Assembly: GCA_029817715.1 (NCBI GenBank)
Contig: JARUPY010000607.1
Span: 6,386,001 to 6,450,000, forward strand
Direction: 5' to 3'
DNA length: 64,000 nt
Source of the DNA: Melastoma dodecandrum
Lineage: Eukaryota > Streptophyta > Magnoliopsida > Myrtales > Melastomataceae
Shown: piece after piece, positions 54,869-64,000 of the stretch
How positions within the stretch are numbered: the first letter of the stretch is position 1
Layout: each line of letters opens with the position of its first letter
The notes under the pieces: model-generated
Databases searched by the model: none
Told to the model about the DNA's origin: nothing
What the model saw: only the letters and a program-made list of their open reading frames with translations
Translations under genes and position numbers: made by a program

Positions 54869-56701
54869 ATGGCATCTTTGAAGGAGTTACTGCCTCCAGC
54901 AAAGTCTACAACAACTGCTTTCTATGATCACTCCAATGATCCTTGGTTCAAGCAGAGATTCAGCTCCACTGATCAAGAAAAGTCGGCCATTGTCAAGCAC
55001 AACCTTGTACTACCTTACTTGAAACGACAAGGTTTCATCCCTCGGAAGGTTGAAGATTTTGGAGATGGCGGGGCTTTTCCGGAGATCCATATCGCCCAGT
55101 ATCCTCTTGACATGGGCAGGGACAAATCTGGGAAGCCCGGATCAAAGATACTCCCTGTCACTGTGGATGCCCACGGAAACGTGGCCTATGATGCAATTGT
55201 GAAGCAGAACGAAAATGCGAAGAAGATTGTTTACAGTCAGCATAAGGATCTTATCCCCAAGATTTTGAAAGAGCACCAGGAAGAAGAGGAAGATGAGGAA
55301 ATAGAGATGGAAATTGAAGAAACAACACAGGAAACAAAGGCTGCTCTTGAGAAGATTGTGAATGTCAGACTGAGTGCAGCACAACCAAAAAATGTTCCGA
55401 AGCAGTCTTCTGATTCTAAGTTTATTAAGTACAAGCCTTCCCAACAGTCAGCTGCATTCAATTCCGGTGCAAAAGAGAGGATCATAAGGATGGTTGAAAT
55501 GCCAGTCGACCCCCTGGAGCCACCAAAATTCAAGCATAAGAGGGTCCCAAAGGCTTCTGGATCACCACCCGTTCCTGTGATGCACTCTCCACCTCGACCC
55601 GTGACTGTTAAAGACCAACAGGATTGGAAAATCCCTCCTTGTATTTCAAACTGGAAAAATCCCAAAGGATATACCATCCCTCTCGACAAGCGTCTTGCTG
55701 CTGATGGAAGAGGCCTTCAGGATGTACAAATCAATGATAATTTTGCAAAGCTATCTGAAGCGCTCTATATTGCTGAGCAGAAGGCTAGGGAGGCAGTTGC
55801 AATGAGATCTAAAGTACAGAAAGAAATGATGATGAAAGAGAAGGAAAGGAAAGAACAGGAACTTCGAGCATTGGCTCAAAAGGCGCGCTCTGAAAGGACT
55901 GGGGCTGCCCCACCTGCCTCGATTCCAATGCCTTCTGAGAAGGTGGACATGGACGGAATTGAGACGAGGGGTGATTATGAGCGGGGTAGAGAAAGGGACA
56001 GGGATAGGGATAGGGATAGGGATAGGGCTTTACCCAAGGAAACCAGAGAAGAGAGGGAAGAAAGGCTGCAAAGGGAGAAAATTCGTGAGGAAAGGCGAAG
56101 AGAGCGAGAAAGGGAGAGGAGATTGGAGGCTAAGGACATTGCCATGGGCAAGAAGAGTAAGATCACGCGAGACAGGGACAGAGACATTAGTGAGAAAGTC
56201 GCCCTGGGGATGGCTTCAACTGCTGGTAAAAGTGGAGAAGTTATGTATGATCAGAGGCTTTTCTCCCAGGATAAAGGAATGGATTCCGGGTTTGCCACTG
56301 ATGACCAGTATAACGTTTATGACAAGGGATTATTCACTGCGCAGCCCACTCTCTCGACTCTATATAAGCCTAAGAAGGACGTTGACTCGGAAATGTACGG
56401 GGGCGAGGATGAGCAGTTTGAGAAGATTGTGAAGACAGAACGATTCAAGCCGAACAAGGCATTTGCCGGCACTTCGGACAGGAGCGGTCCTCGAGATAGG
56501 CCGGTAGAATTTGAGAAGGAAGCTGAGGAGGCAGATCCATTCGGTCTTGATCAGTTCTTGACAGAAGTTAAGAAGGGCAAGAAGGCGATGGACAAGGTTG
56601 GTTCCGGAGGTACAATGAGGGCAAGTGGTGGATCCTCAACTAGGGATGGTTATGACGGGGGATCTGGCAGGACCCGCATCGGTTTTGAGAGGGGTCGTTG
56701 A
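54869..56701 (+). CDS. SKIP: SKIP / SNW-domain protein, spliceosome component and transcription cofactor
   Basis: 610 codons, uninterrupted. The N-terminus (SLKELLPPAKSTTTAFYDHS, then DPWFKQRF and PPYLKRQGFIPR-type text) is typical of plant SKIP. Next come an acidic stretch near residues 137-152 and the SNW domain with S260-N261-W262 in ISNWKNPKGYTIPLDKRLAA. A long basic/acidic helix follows (AEQKAREAVAMRSKVQKEMM onward), then an Arg/Asp run at about 370-385 (RERDRDRDRDRDRA). The conserved C-terminal part holds YDQRLFSQDKGMDSGF and EADPFGLDQFLTEVKKG. Length matches known plant SKIPs (a little over 600 residues). Known role: nuclear, part of the NTC/Prp19-associated spliceosome and partner of the Paf1 complex, affecting clock, flowering and ABA/salt responses. 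The frame is intact and no transposon lies in it: a working host gene. Confidence 0.96.
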   Translation: MASLKELLPPAKSTTTAFYDHSNDPWFKQRFSSTDQEKSAIVKHNLVLPYLKRQGFIPRKVEDFGDGGAFPEIHIAQYPLDMGRDKSGKPGSKILPVTVDAHGNVAYDAIVKQNENAKKIVYSQHKDLIPKILKEHQEEEEDEEIEMEIEETTQETKAALEKIVNVRLSAAQPKNVPKQSSDSKFIKYKPSQQSAAFNSGAKERIIRMVEMPVDPLEPPKFKHKRVPKASGSPPVPVMHSPPRPVTVKDQQDWKIPPCISNWKNPKGYTIPLDKRLAADGRGLQDVQINDNFAKLSEALYIAEQKAREAVAMRSKVQKEMMMKEKERKEQELRALAQKARSERTGAAPPASIPMPSEKVDMDGIETRGDYERGRERDRDRDRDRDRALPKETREEREERLQREKIREERRRERERERRLEAKDIAMGKKSKITRDRDRDISEKVALGMASTAGKSGEVMYDQRLFSQDKGMDSGFATDDQYNVYDKGLFTAQPTLSTLYKPKKDVDSEMYGGEDEQFEKIVKTERFKPNKAFAGTSDRSGPRDRPVEFEKEAEEADPFGLDQFLTEVKKGKKAMDKVGSGGTMRASGGSSTRDGYDGGSGRTRIGFERGR

Positions 56702-57060
56702 ATTTCCAGACCTCAACTTGATTAATTCTTAGCCCTTGACTGAGAAAGAGCAAGCTATTCTCGCGAAACGTCAGAGTAGATCGGATTTGCTAGCTTCACT
56801 GCTGAATGTGGGATATTTAGAGGGATGTTCTGTTTTATGCTTTCTATGCTTTACATGTCTCTATATCGAACCCTTGTTCCTGCAGTATGGGAATTGCATG
56901 CCAGAATGTTATTTTATTTGTAAGGTTTACTCCCGTTTGTAATGTTTATGTACTTCTGGCCAGTGCCTTACAATGGTATTCGACTTGAAGATCAATTTAC
57001 TTTCGAGGGTAAAATCTGAAGTTGTTTCTTGCACCTTAATACATTGTCCTCCTATTCCAT
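56702..57060 (+). other. 3' UTR of SKIP
   Basis: T-rich sequence after the TGA stop, with TTTATTTGTAAGG, TTTGTAATGTTTATGTAC and CTTAATACATTG as possible plant polyadenylation surroundings between about 56910 and 57045. No other gene is seen. Confidence 0.5.
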
Positions 57061-57955
57061 GTTACAAATGCCAAGGCCCGGGAGGGAGCTTGACGGAGCT
57101 GAGTTCGTGGAGCTGACAAGCTCGTGAGGTCCAGGGCAGTCACCGAGGGATCATCCTCCACCGTTGGATCGGCCATTCTCCGCCACTCGGTTTCTGCCTT
57201 ATTTGCCGCCTCCTTCAGGGATCTCTATGGGGCAGCGAGAATGGGAGGAATCGCTCTTCGAAGAAGAGAATGACGGACGGGGTTTCATTTCCAAATGGGC
57301 TTTTTGGCCCATTAAAGGTCCATAATGAAATAGCCCATGAAAATATTCGTCCGGCCCACAATGATCTCAACGACAAACCCGTCGTGAATAACGAAGACCA
57401 ATAAATCGGTTTCTCTTTCGTAAACCTTGAAGTTGGTAGCAAAATATTCTCCCATTACTAAACAGAATCTCTCTAAATTATATATTTGTGATCTTCAATT
57501 TTTTCAAATAATATTTTTATCTACTCTCTCTACATAATAATACATTTTTAAGTTTTACTTTTCTTTCATCTCATGCGGCACCGTAGGATTTTTCTTTTGC
57601 TCTTGGTACAAAGTTGTTGGTGTTGAAATCGCACCATGCCAAATATTTTTCGAACTGGATTTGGAATCTGACCACCAATAATTGAGAGAAATTGTTTTCA
57701 CAAAATGATGTTTACAATTTAGAATAAAAGACTTACAACCAAAACTGAAGCTCGAAAAAGTGCGGACATCTGGGACTCTTGCTGCTCCTCGACTTGAAAA
57801 GATGGTTAATGAGTTCCGAGTATTGGTGATGGTGCGATGGAATTGGGAATGGAAAAACTTGAAATAGGGAACACGGGGATTGGAACAGGAATACGGGGGT
57901 TGAGAACGTAAAAAAGCTGGAGTCAAACAATGTCAAGTTCGCCTTAGTTGATTGT
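57061..57955. other. Intergenic stretch right of SKIP, no gene recognised
   Basis: 57090-57250 is GC-richer and 57290-57345 holds GGGCTTTTTGGCCCATTAAAGG, an inverted GGGC/GCCC pair. A 123-codon minus-strand frame (57926-57555) has no recognised domain. It is probably promoter-like or decayed repeat DNA. Confidence 0.3.
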
Positions 57956-59125
57956 CTTGTTTGTTTTGAGAGGATTTCTTATTTTTATATTATATTAGGT
58001 GTTTGTTAGATGTCCAAAGATATGGTATTTTCTCTCATATTTTTTTCTCGTGTAAAAATCCTTTAAAAATCATGGAGTTGTGGCTTAATCACTTTCCTAA
58101 AATTCAGATCTTTTTTAATAGAAATTGGTCTTCATAGACTTTGACCCCTTCGTCTCTTAGACTTAGCCTGAGCTTTCGCCCTCGTAAACTTTATGCGGGT
58201 GCATTCCTCGTAGACTTGCTATGGATTAGTCTAGTAGACTCGTTATGTGTTTGTATCTTGTAGACTTACTGTAGGTTATCTCCCGTAGACTTGCTACGGT
58301 CCCAATTTGGTAGACTTACTCTCTGGGAGATCCAGTATGGGTTCCGTCCTTATTGTCTAGAAGATCTACTTTGGGTTCCATCTTGGTAGATGGGCGTTCG
58401 CTCCGAAAGTGACCGTTGGACAAGCCATATCCAAACACGTCGAAAATCTCTAGTGCTACGAGCAACTAGTACTCGGAGATTCGTTGTTTGGTCGTCGTAT
58501 GAATGTAAAAAAGAAAGGAGAATGCAGCGGACAGACACCCTTAAGGGGAAGCCCTTACGGATGCCATCGACGATGCCTTCGGGAGGGAGCATGAACGCAG
58601 GAGCACATGATGCTTGAACGCTGGAATGCTTGAAGATAAAAAGACAATATGTCCGTCTGTAGAGAGGTGTGTTTACACAATGTCTAACAACGACTATTTA
58701 TACTAAGTTAGACTCATATATGCACGGAAATAAAATATTATACATATATTATGTGTCATTGCTGCCACTCTTCATGGAATATCACCTTTCCATTTGAGCA
58801 ATCTTGGCAACAATTTCCTTCCAATTCTTGTGATCGTCCGAAATCTTCCCATAACAGCTACTAATCCATCGGATCACCCATAAGCCTTCGCCGTAGAGTT
58901 TTCCCGCTCGTCGAGTTGACTGTCGCATGATCGCCTCGTTGACCCCTGTCACCTGGTATCCCCATCGCTTGGTGACCGCTTCGCTCGCAAGCCTTTACCT
59001 GGTGTGTTTCCACAGCTACCTCCGTACTGGGCTTCTCATGCTTCGGGCCTGCATTCTGGACCGTCGATCCACCGATAACATCGAGATCAATGGCCAAGAA
59101 TTTCTGTTGCTAAATATATAAGCCC
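57956..59125 (-). repeat. Presumed 3' LTR of the right-edge gypsy element
   Basis: On the minus strand a TATA box (GTATAAATA) lies at 58702-58694, followed by a leader-like stretch and then repeated CGTAGACTTGCTACGG-type words (58150-58340). At the presumed LTR start the minus strand reads TTGAGGGGGGCTTATATATT (59137-59118), a polypurine tract. A position downstream of a minus-strand integrase fits a 3' LTR. Both ends are approximate because no second LTR is inside the window. Confidence 0.4.
58150..58370. repeat. Degenerate repeat of GTAGACTTGCTAYGG-like words
   Basis: CGTAGACTTGCTATGG, TAGTAGACTCGTTATG, TTGTAGACTTACTGTAGG, CGTAGACTTGCTACGG and GGTAGACTTACTCTC occur every 30-45 bases, followed by two GATC(C/T)..TGGGTTCC(G/A)TC units near 58330-58385. 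Confidence 0.6.
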
Positions 59126-59347
59126 CCCTCAAGGCAGACAGAGTGATTTGTCTCGCCTTGAAAAAGACTAAGTAATCATTCCCCTACAACCTGATAAGGT
59201 GTACAGGCGAACATTAATCACAGACCATTATTATCCTCGAAACGAATCGGTTGAGATATCTGGGTTGTCTGTTGAAATCCCTGAAATTTCTGCCATTATA
59301 TCTCCTATCAGATCTTTCATGTCTCTCATAACCCTTCTAACATAGCG

Positions 59348-61016
59348 ATGTCGGGATCAATTTTCCAATCACAAGTCGTCGCCCTTGAAAATAACAAGGT
59401 TATGAGTCTCCATCTTTCTGTATCTTACCCAGAACATATGTTCATCACCTTAGCTTGCTTGAGAGCCTATGTCAACCACATTATGCAAGTGGCTTCTCCC
59501 CTTCCAAAATCTCCACTATGCCTCTTAATGAGCTCATCTGGAAGGGAAGAGGCGAAAGCCTTGGTGTGTCAGCCTTCAATCCTGAGTCGCGTCCTGATTG
59601 GAGTAACCTTTGGAGCTTCCTAGTGACCCCAAACCTCTGGGGTTACTGGATTACCACAGGGCGAAAACTCCGTATCGTCCTCAGCTTTCCAACCTCGGTC
59701 TTCTGGGTGGTCTGACTCGGGAATAGAAAGGGGACCAAGACCTTCCCACTCAAGAGATTCACACCGCTGCAGCGCCTACACCATGGGATGAAGCCTTCGG
59801 TTGCAACCAAGGATCTTCTCCGTCTGAGGGAAAAATCGAGTATTGTGTGTAGCCGCCTTCTATGGATAAACCCTTGAATAGCTTGGAGAACTCTAGGGAT
59901 CTTCAATAGAGAGCATTTTGCTAAAAGAGAAAACGTCATCTACTGAGTCATCTATATTTTATCTGTACATTTATCTTCAGCCAAACCCATGCAATGAACC
60001 AAGGATTTGAATTAGAGTAAATGCGCATTTTGAATCTCTTTGCCTGTCCACCTTTGACTTTTGTACCGTCATCAGTTTTCAGGCAAAGCGACGCTCTTTT
60101 TGGGCCTAAACCAACTTGTCACGTTCTGGATTATAAAGTCTAACAGGGGTCGATGTTTCCCGCTCATGCAATCAGAAACAACAAGCCCTGGGTCCGTTCG
60201 TTCCTGAGACTAAGTTTCTACTTCTTTCCGACGTGGAAAGGTCGTTCCTTTTCACTAGCAGCTTGCCCGTCGTTTTCTTCCCTGGTGATTTCAAGACGTC
60301 GGGATAGAGTCTGTCAGTGTGAACGAGCGTCCATTGCTTTCCATCTCCAACGAGTGAGGCGCACGACTCTTGGGTTTCCAAATGGATGATCAAGAAGCGT
60401 GATGCATGGGACGCGATGGGTATCAAGGTCCTAATCAACACGTCTTGCTTCTCAATTGAGCCTAACCTGCCAGTGTGTGTCGGGTTTCTGTCGTTCTGGA
60501 ACCCCATTGGTAACTGCTTTTATCTCTCATACTGATGTCGATCACCTTGGACGATGTTTGTTTCTTGAATGGTTGCCATCTTTCTGGAGCCCCCTATGAT
60601 TTGACCACGAGCGCACCGACCTGAGGTTTAACCCTTCAGAACGACGCATCAGCGCGGTGATCGAGCGACACCTTTCTATGCTCGATGTAAAGTGGGGACC
60701 CCAGGAGGAGTTTGAGTTGTACCTGGAGTGGTTTGCCAAGTACATCTTCTGCAACCGGGGAAAGCGTCCCGGTCGCTTCATGGTTGGAGTGGCCACAGCC
60801 TCGTCGACCCAACTCGCGAGGTAGGAGAAAACTCTCCTAAAGTCTTTGTCTAAACTCGAGAGAGCTCGAGTGACGAAGTCGGTTGCTGTTGAATCATCCA
60901 AGACTCCAAGGCGGGAAGCTGAGTTTGTTGAGGCTGTATTAATGAAAGAGAGTATTCGAGAGGAGCAACGTTTGGCACTCATTCAGTTTTTCATTGGTTT
61001 TTTACCCAAACCATAA
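59348..61016 (+). pseudogene. Antisense ORF of the gypsy element, possibly plant-mobile-domain-like, broken
   Basis: Open plus-strand stretches at 59348-59620, 59455-59715 and about 60390-61016 read as one decayed protein. The best part has MGIKVLINTSCFSIEPNLPV, then LFLEWLPSFWSP, a stop at 60597-60599, then ERRISAVIERHLSMLDVKWG and LYLEWFAKYIF, ending in TAA 61014-61016. The style (LFLEWLP..W, WAKY-like helices) recalls the aminotransferase-like plant mobile domain, but I am not sure. It lies antisense between integrase (minus, from 62137) and the presumed 3' LTR, the place where Tat-lineage elements are known to carry an antisense extra ORF. Confidence 0.45.
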
Positions 61017-62130
61017 TGAATCTTCTTTTGTTTTTTAATGACGTTAATGACATTCAATGCTTCAGTTTCTACTCTTCTTATCCTTAGATGTTTTCAACCG
61101 TTTCCAAGACATTTCATGATAGTTTGCAGCATTCACTTTCTTTTCCTTTCAACAGTTCTAATATTGTGCATTAAAGCTGCGAAGATTCCCAAAGCTATAA
61201 TTTCTAATATTTCCAAGCAATCAAAATCGAGATTTTCCATTATTCCTTCACGAGATTCATGAAACTCTCTTCGGCTATGCCCCTTTACTCGGCTATGCCC
61301 CTTTACTCGGCTATAAATAAACTTGGTTTTTCTTCACAAAACTCGCAAATTCATATTGAACATGTCTTGTCGTGATGTCGTTAATCTTCCACAACAACCC
61401 ACCCTTTTAAAACCTTTTCTTGATTTCAAAAGCCTAATTTCACAACCTTCGATCCCTTGAAAGCCTAAGTTCATAGCCTTAGGCTAGGGGCTGCCTCTTC
61501 TCCAGGATTTCGTGGCTCAGAGGCTTCGTTTGAGCCCAGTGAGCAAGTGCTCGTTGAGAGACTTCTCCCAGCTTCTCATTTGCTTACACTCCATCCTGGA
61601 TAAGAGGGAATGAACTCGAGCGCGCTCTTCTCCAAACTCTCACCATCCCGACGTACCATACGTCGGCTCCTCTTCCCCTAAGGATAAACTTGAAGAAGGA
61701 AGGATACAACCAGTCAAACGCCGAGGAGTTGGCTTGTCAAATATGGAGGAATTCGTGGTGGCTCCCCTCTATTCTTCTTTCTCCTGTAAAGGAGAGACTG
61801 TAAGTACGGAGAGGAGTTCTTTCCACATGTGCCCTAATCACGGGCAGTTCTCGAGGAAGAATGTCTCAAAGTCTGGATGCTAGTAGAACTCGATCCCATG
61901 ACTGGATGCCTTAGGAGGAGAAGTACATATCCACTATCTTGGCCAGTAGGGCAGATTGATTTAACTAGCAGAACATGGGAACCTTCGAGTCGACTATCAA
62001 GACATTTAAGAACTAAATATTATGTACTTCTCTAAATATTACTTTTTCCTCTGTAATGAGGATTGTAATATGTAATAGACTTTATTTCTAAAGAAATGTC
62101 TTACTCTCCCAACTGTGTCCAGAAGCTCGG
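61017..62130. other. Non-coding stretch of the right-edge gypsy element, with an 18-bp tandem repeat and TATA box
   Basis: TCGGCTATGCCCCTTTAC occurs at 61271-61288 and 61289-61306, and its start again at 61307, merging into CTATAAATAA (61311-61320), a good plus-strand TATA box. Reading downstream, short GC-rich text resembles an untranslated leader. No ORF longer than about 70 codons. Confidence 0.45.
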
Positions 62131-62136
62131 GAATCT

Positions 62137-63994
62137 CTACTTTAAAACTTCCTTGTGAGTTTCCCAGATGATCGGTTTGTAAGACTTTAGATATTTCCCA
62201 TTAATTTTCAATTCATTAGAACGGCCTTCAAGATTACTCAAACGATATACGTTCTTTGGGAGTATTTCTCTAACTCTAAATGAACCTTCCCAATAAGGTG
62301 ACCACTTTTTGAGGAAGTAAACTCGAGTACCTATTGGGATAATCATTTTCCATACCAACGCTTCTTCTTTGAGGCTTTTGGAATGAACATTTTTGTTATA
62401 ATGTCTCATCATTCTCCTTTTTTGAACTTCCATTTTGATCGCTGCTTTGTGCGCAGACTCTCGAGCTATTAAGTTCACGAGAAATCTTGTCTTCTCGACC
62501 TACGTTTTGGTTTGTCTTATTGACCCGGAAATATTTATTCTTTATCTCGATGGGAACAATGGCCTCTTGCCTATCATCAGGTAATAAGGTGCTTCCCCGG
62601 TGCTATCTCTCTTAGTAACTCTAAAACCCCATAATGTCTCGGGGAGTATTTCGTGCCACCTCCTAGGGTTATTTTCAATCATTCTCTGTACCACATTCTA
62701 ATAAGCTTATTGGTAGATTCTGCTTGGCCACTAAACTGTGGATAAATTGTTCCCCGTTGAATACGGTTCCATTATCCACTATTATGTTGTATGGGAGTAC
62801 GAAACGAAAAATAATGTTCACCTTGATGAACTCGATTGCCTCTTTCTGGTCGATTTTTTAATAAGCTTTGATCTCCACCTACTTGGTAAAATAATCTTTG
62901 GCCATCAATATGTAAGCGTCTCCTTTACTTGAGTAGGGTCTAATCTCTCCGATTATATCAAAGGCCAAGACTTGAATGTCCATTTATGTGTTACTGGCTC
63001 GAGTTATGGGTCCAAACTTTCGGCACTTACTACAACCTTTAGTCATCTCGATGCAATTCTTCTTCACAGATGACCAATAAAAACCGTATCTTTTGGATCA
63101 TCTAATGCATCTTTACTCCTAACATGATTGGTGTAGCCTCTTCCATATCGACGCACCTCAGCAAAACACCTTCTTGAGTATTCCTAACAAGCCATCCAAG
63201 TGTATACACTTCCTGGCTGCCAATTTAACCTTTCTCTCAACTCGTGAGTTGGGATTTTTCAAGAATTTGACGTTAGGTATTCGCCAATCTTCATCTGCTT
63301 TCATAACGTCTACCTTATGATTAGAAGTGAACTTACCCGCTTTTTCCTCAACAATGGGTGAACTAACTTCCATCGTAGACAACATCTTCTTCTTCCTCAC
63401 CTTCCACTCGTGGTATCCCTTCTCGAGGCTCATTCGCCTCATTTAGCGAAACACTTTTGCTTTTCTTAGCCTCCCTCTAAGTACAACTTAGGATTCTCTT
63501 GCGTACTACCTTCGGGATCACTACTTTCCTACAAACTCGCTGCCATTCTGATTGTGGGTCTTCCACACGCTCTCCTACAATTCGCCCAAAACTTTTAACA
63601 AGACGCTTGCTGTAAACAAAATCTTTCTTCTTGGGATCATAACCCCGAATTTCCAACACGCTAGGTTCAATCACCATAGCATCAATCAAGTTGGTGGTGA
63701 AGTTACCTGTGATCTCGCTTTTGAGCTTAATTTTAATCTCCTCATTGGTTGACATTTGAACAAGCTTCAGGAAGTACACCACGCAGCACTTGGATTGATG
63801 AAACAAGCAATTTGAGGGCCTTCTTGAAGCAGCTTTGGGTTGATCTGTCCTACTTCTTTTCCTTTCGCTTCAGCAGATAGCTTTTCAACTTTGGCCAGCT
63901 CGGGAGCGGGAACATCCTTCTTTGGATGCTTGTCAGGTGCCTGTTCTCGAACGGCAAGCCCAACCTTCTCACGATCATCCACACGTCCACGCAC
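62137..63994 (-). pseudogene. Ty3/gypsy (Tat lineage) integrase region, runs off right edge
   Basis: Minus-strand frames from 63330 downward give DEDWRIPNVKFLKNPNSRVE and KLAARKCIHLDG (linker before integrase). Then come RYGFYWSSVKKNCIEMTKGC with KCRKFGPI (zinc-binding part), DIIGEIRPYSSKGDAYILMA and VDNGTVFNGEQF (catalytic Asp regions). The end is RMMRHYNKNVHSKSLKEEAL, then LVWKMIIPIG, YWEGSFRVREILPKNVYRLS and INGKYLKSYKP, stop at 62137. Frameshifts are present, for example near 62480-62740. The part at 63477-63994 is open in pieces but was not recognised. RT and gag would lie beyond the window. Confidence 0.75.
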
Positions 63995-64000
63995 GTGGGG

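Noticed and set aside
55142..55689. Minus-strand ORFs of 100 and 150 codons inside SKIP
   Set aside because: They are antisense shadows of an intact, strongly conserved coding region.
57555..57926. 123-codon minus-strand ORF right of SKIP
   Set aside because: No recognisable motif, atypical composition and no supporting promoter or homology visible; left as unannotated.

Overview
This window looks like nuclear DNA of a flowering plant, most likely a eudicot. The evidence is plant-only gene families (a ninja/AFP-type repressor and a plant SKIP splicing factor), plant Ty1/copia and Ty3/gypsy lineages, a FAR1/MULE-type transposase and intron-containing genes. I cannot name the species. No bacterial operon, CRISPR array, rRNA or tRNA gene was seen.

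Only two ordinary host genes are well supported. At the left edge, on the minus strand (511 to 1, running off the window), is the N-terminal part of a ninja-family/ABI5-binding-protein gene with an EAR motif. At 54869-56701, on the plus strand, is an intact single-exon coding region for SKIP (SNW-domain splicing and transcription cofactor), with an intron-like 5' leader. Almost everything else is nested transposable elements and decayed gene copies.

Layout. 3.6-11.9 kb: a minus-strand Ty1/copia element (protease, integrase, RT, RNase H, PPT) split by a Ty3/gypsy Tat/Ogre-like element (6003-11091) that has a 1.7 kb LTR, a tRNA-type PBS, an extra upstream ORF, a gag remnant and a truncated right LTR. 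11.9-14.9 kb: another decayed Tat fragment. 16.1-31.1 and 43.7-44.5 kb: a zone holding an Ulp1-like cysteine protease gene (+), a FAR1-like MULE transposase gene (-), two copies of a plant transposon-associated protein gene (Transposase_32/PF20167-like, -), and clusters of a GGATTGCC-containing repeat, including a 2 kb higher-order tandem array. 31109-43747: a 12.6 kb Sirevirus-like Ty1/copia element with 2.28 kb LTRs and a perfect ACTTC target duplication. It is inserted inside the second PF20167-like copy, and its own third ORF belongs to the same broad protein family. 45.9-48.3 kb: a related, older LTR. 48.3-52.1 kb: a pseudogene of a plant monosaccharide/H+ symporter (STP family), split by a short gypsy element (48458-51440). 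52.8-53.5 kb: a large imperfect inverted repeat. 58-64 kb: a minus-strand Tat-lineage gypsy element running off the right edge, with a degenerate antisense ORF between its integrase and presumed 3' LTR.

The most interesting structure is the GGATTGCC zone. An Ulp1 protease, a FAR1/MULE transposase and duplicated PF20167-like genes are all flanked by the same hairpin-forming repeat, consistent with a large Mutator-like (Kaonashi-type) element family. Element ends, terminal repeats and copy number could not be established by eye. Frameshifts and stops show most of these coding regions are dead here. Domain assignments were made by reading translations, not by database search.
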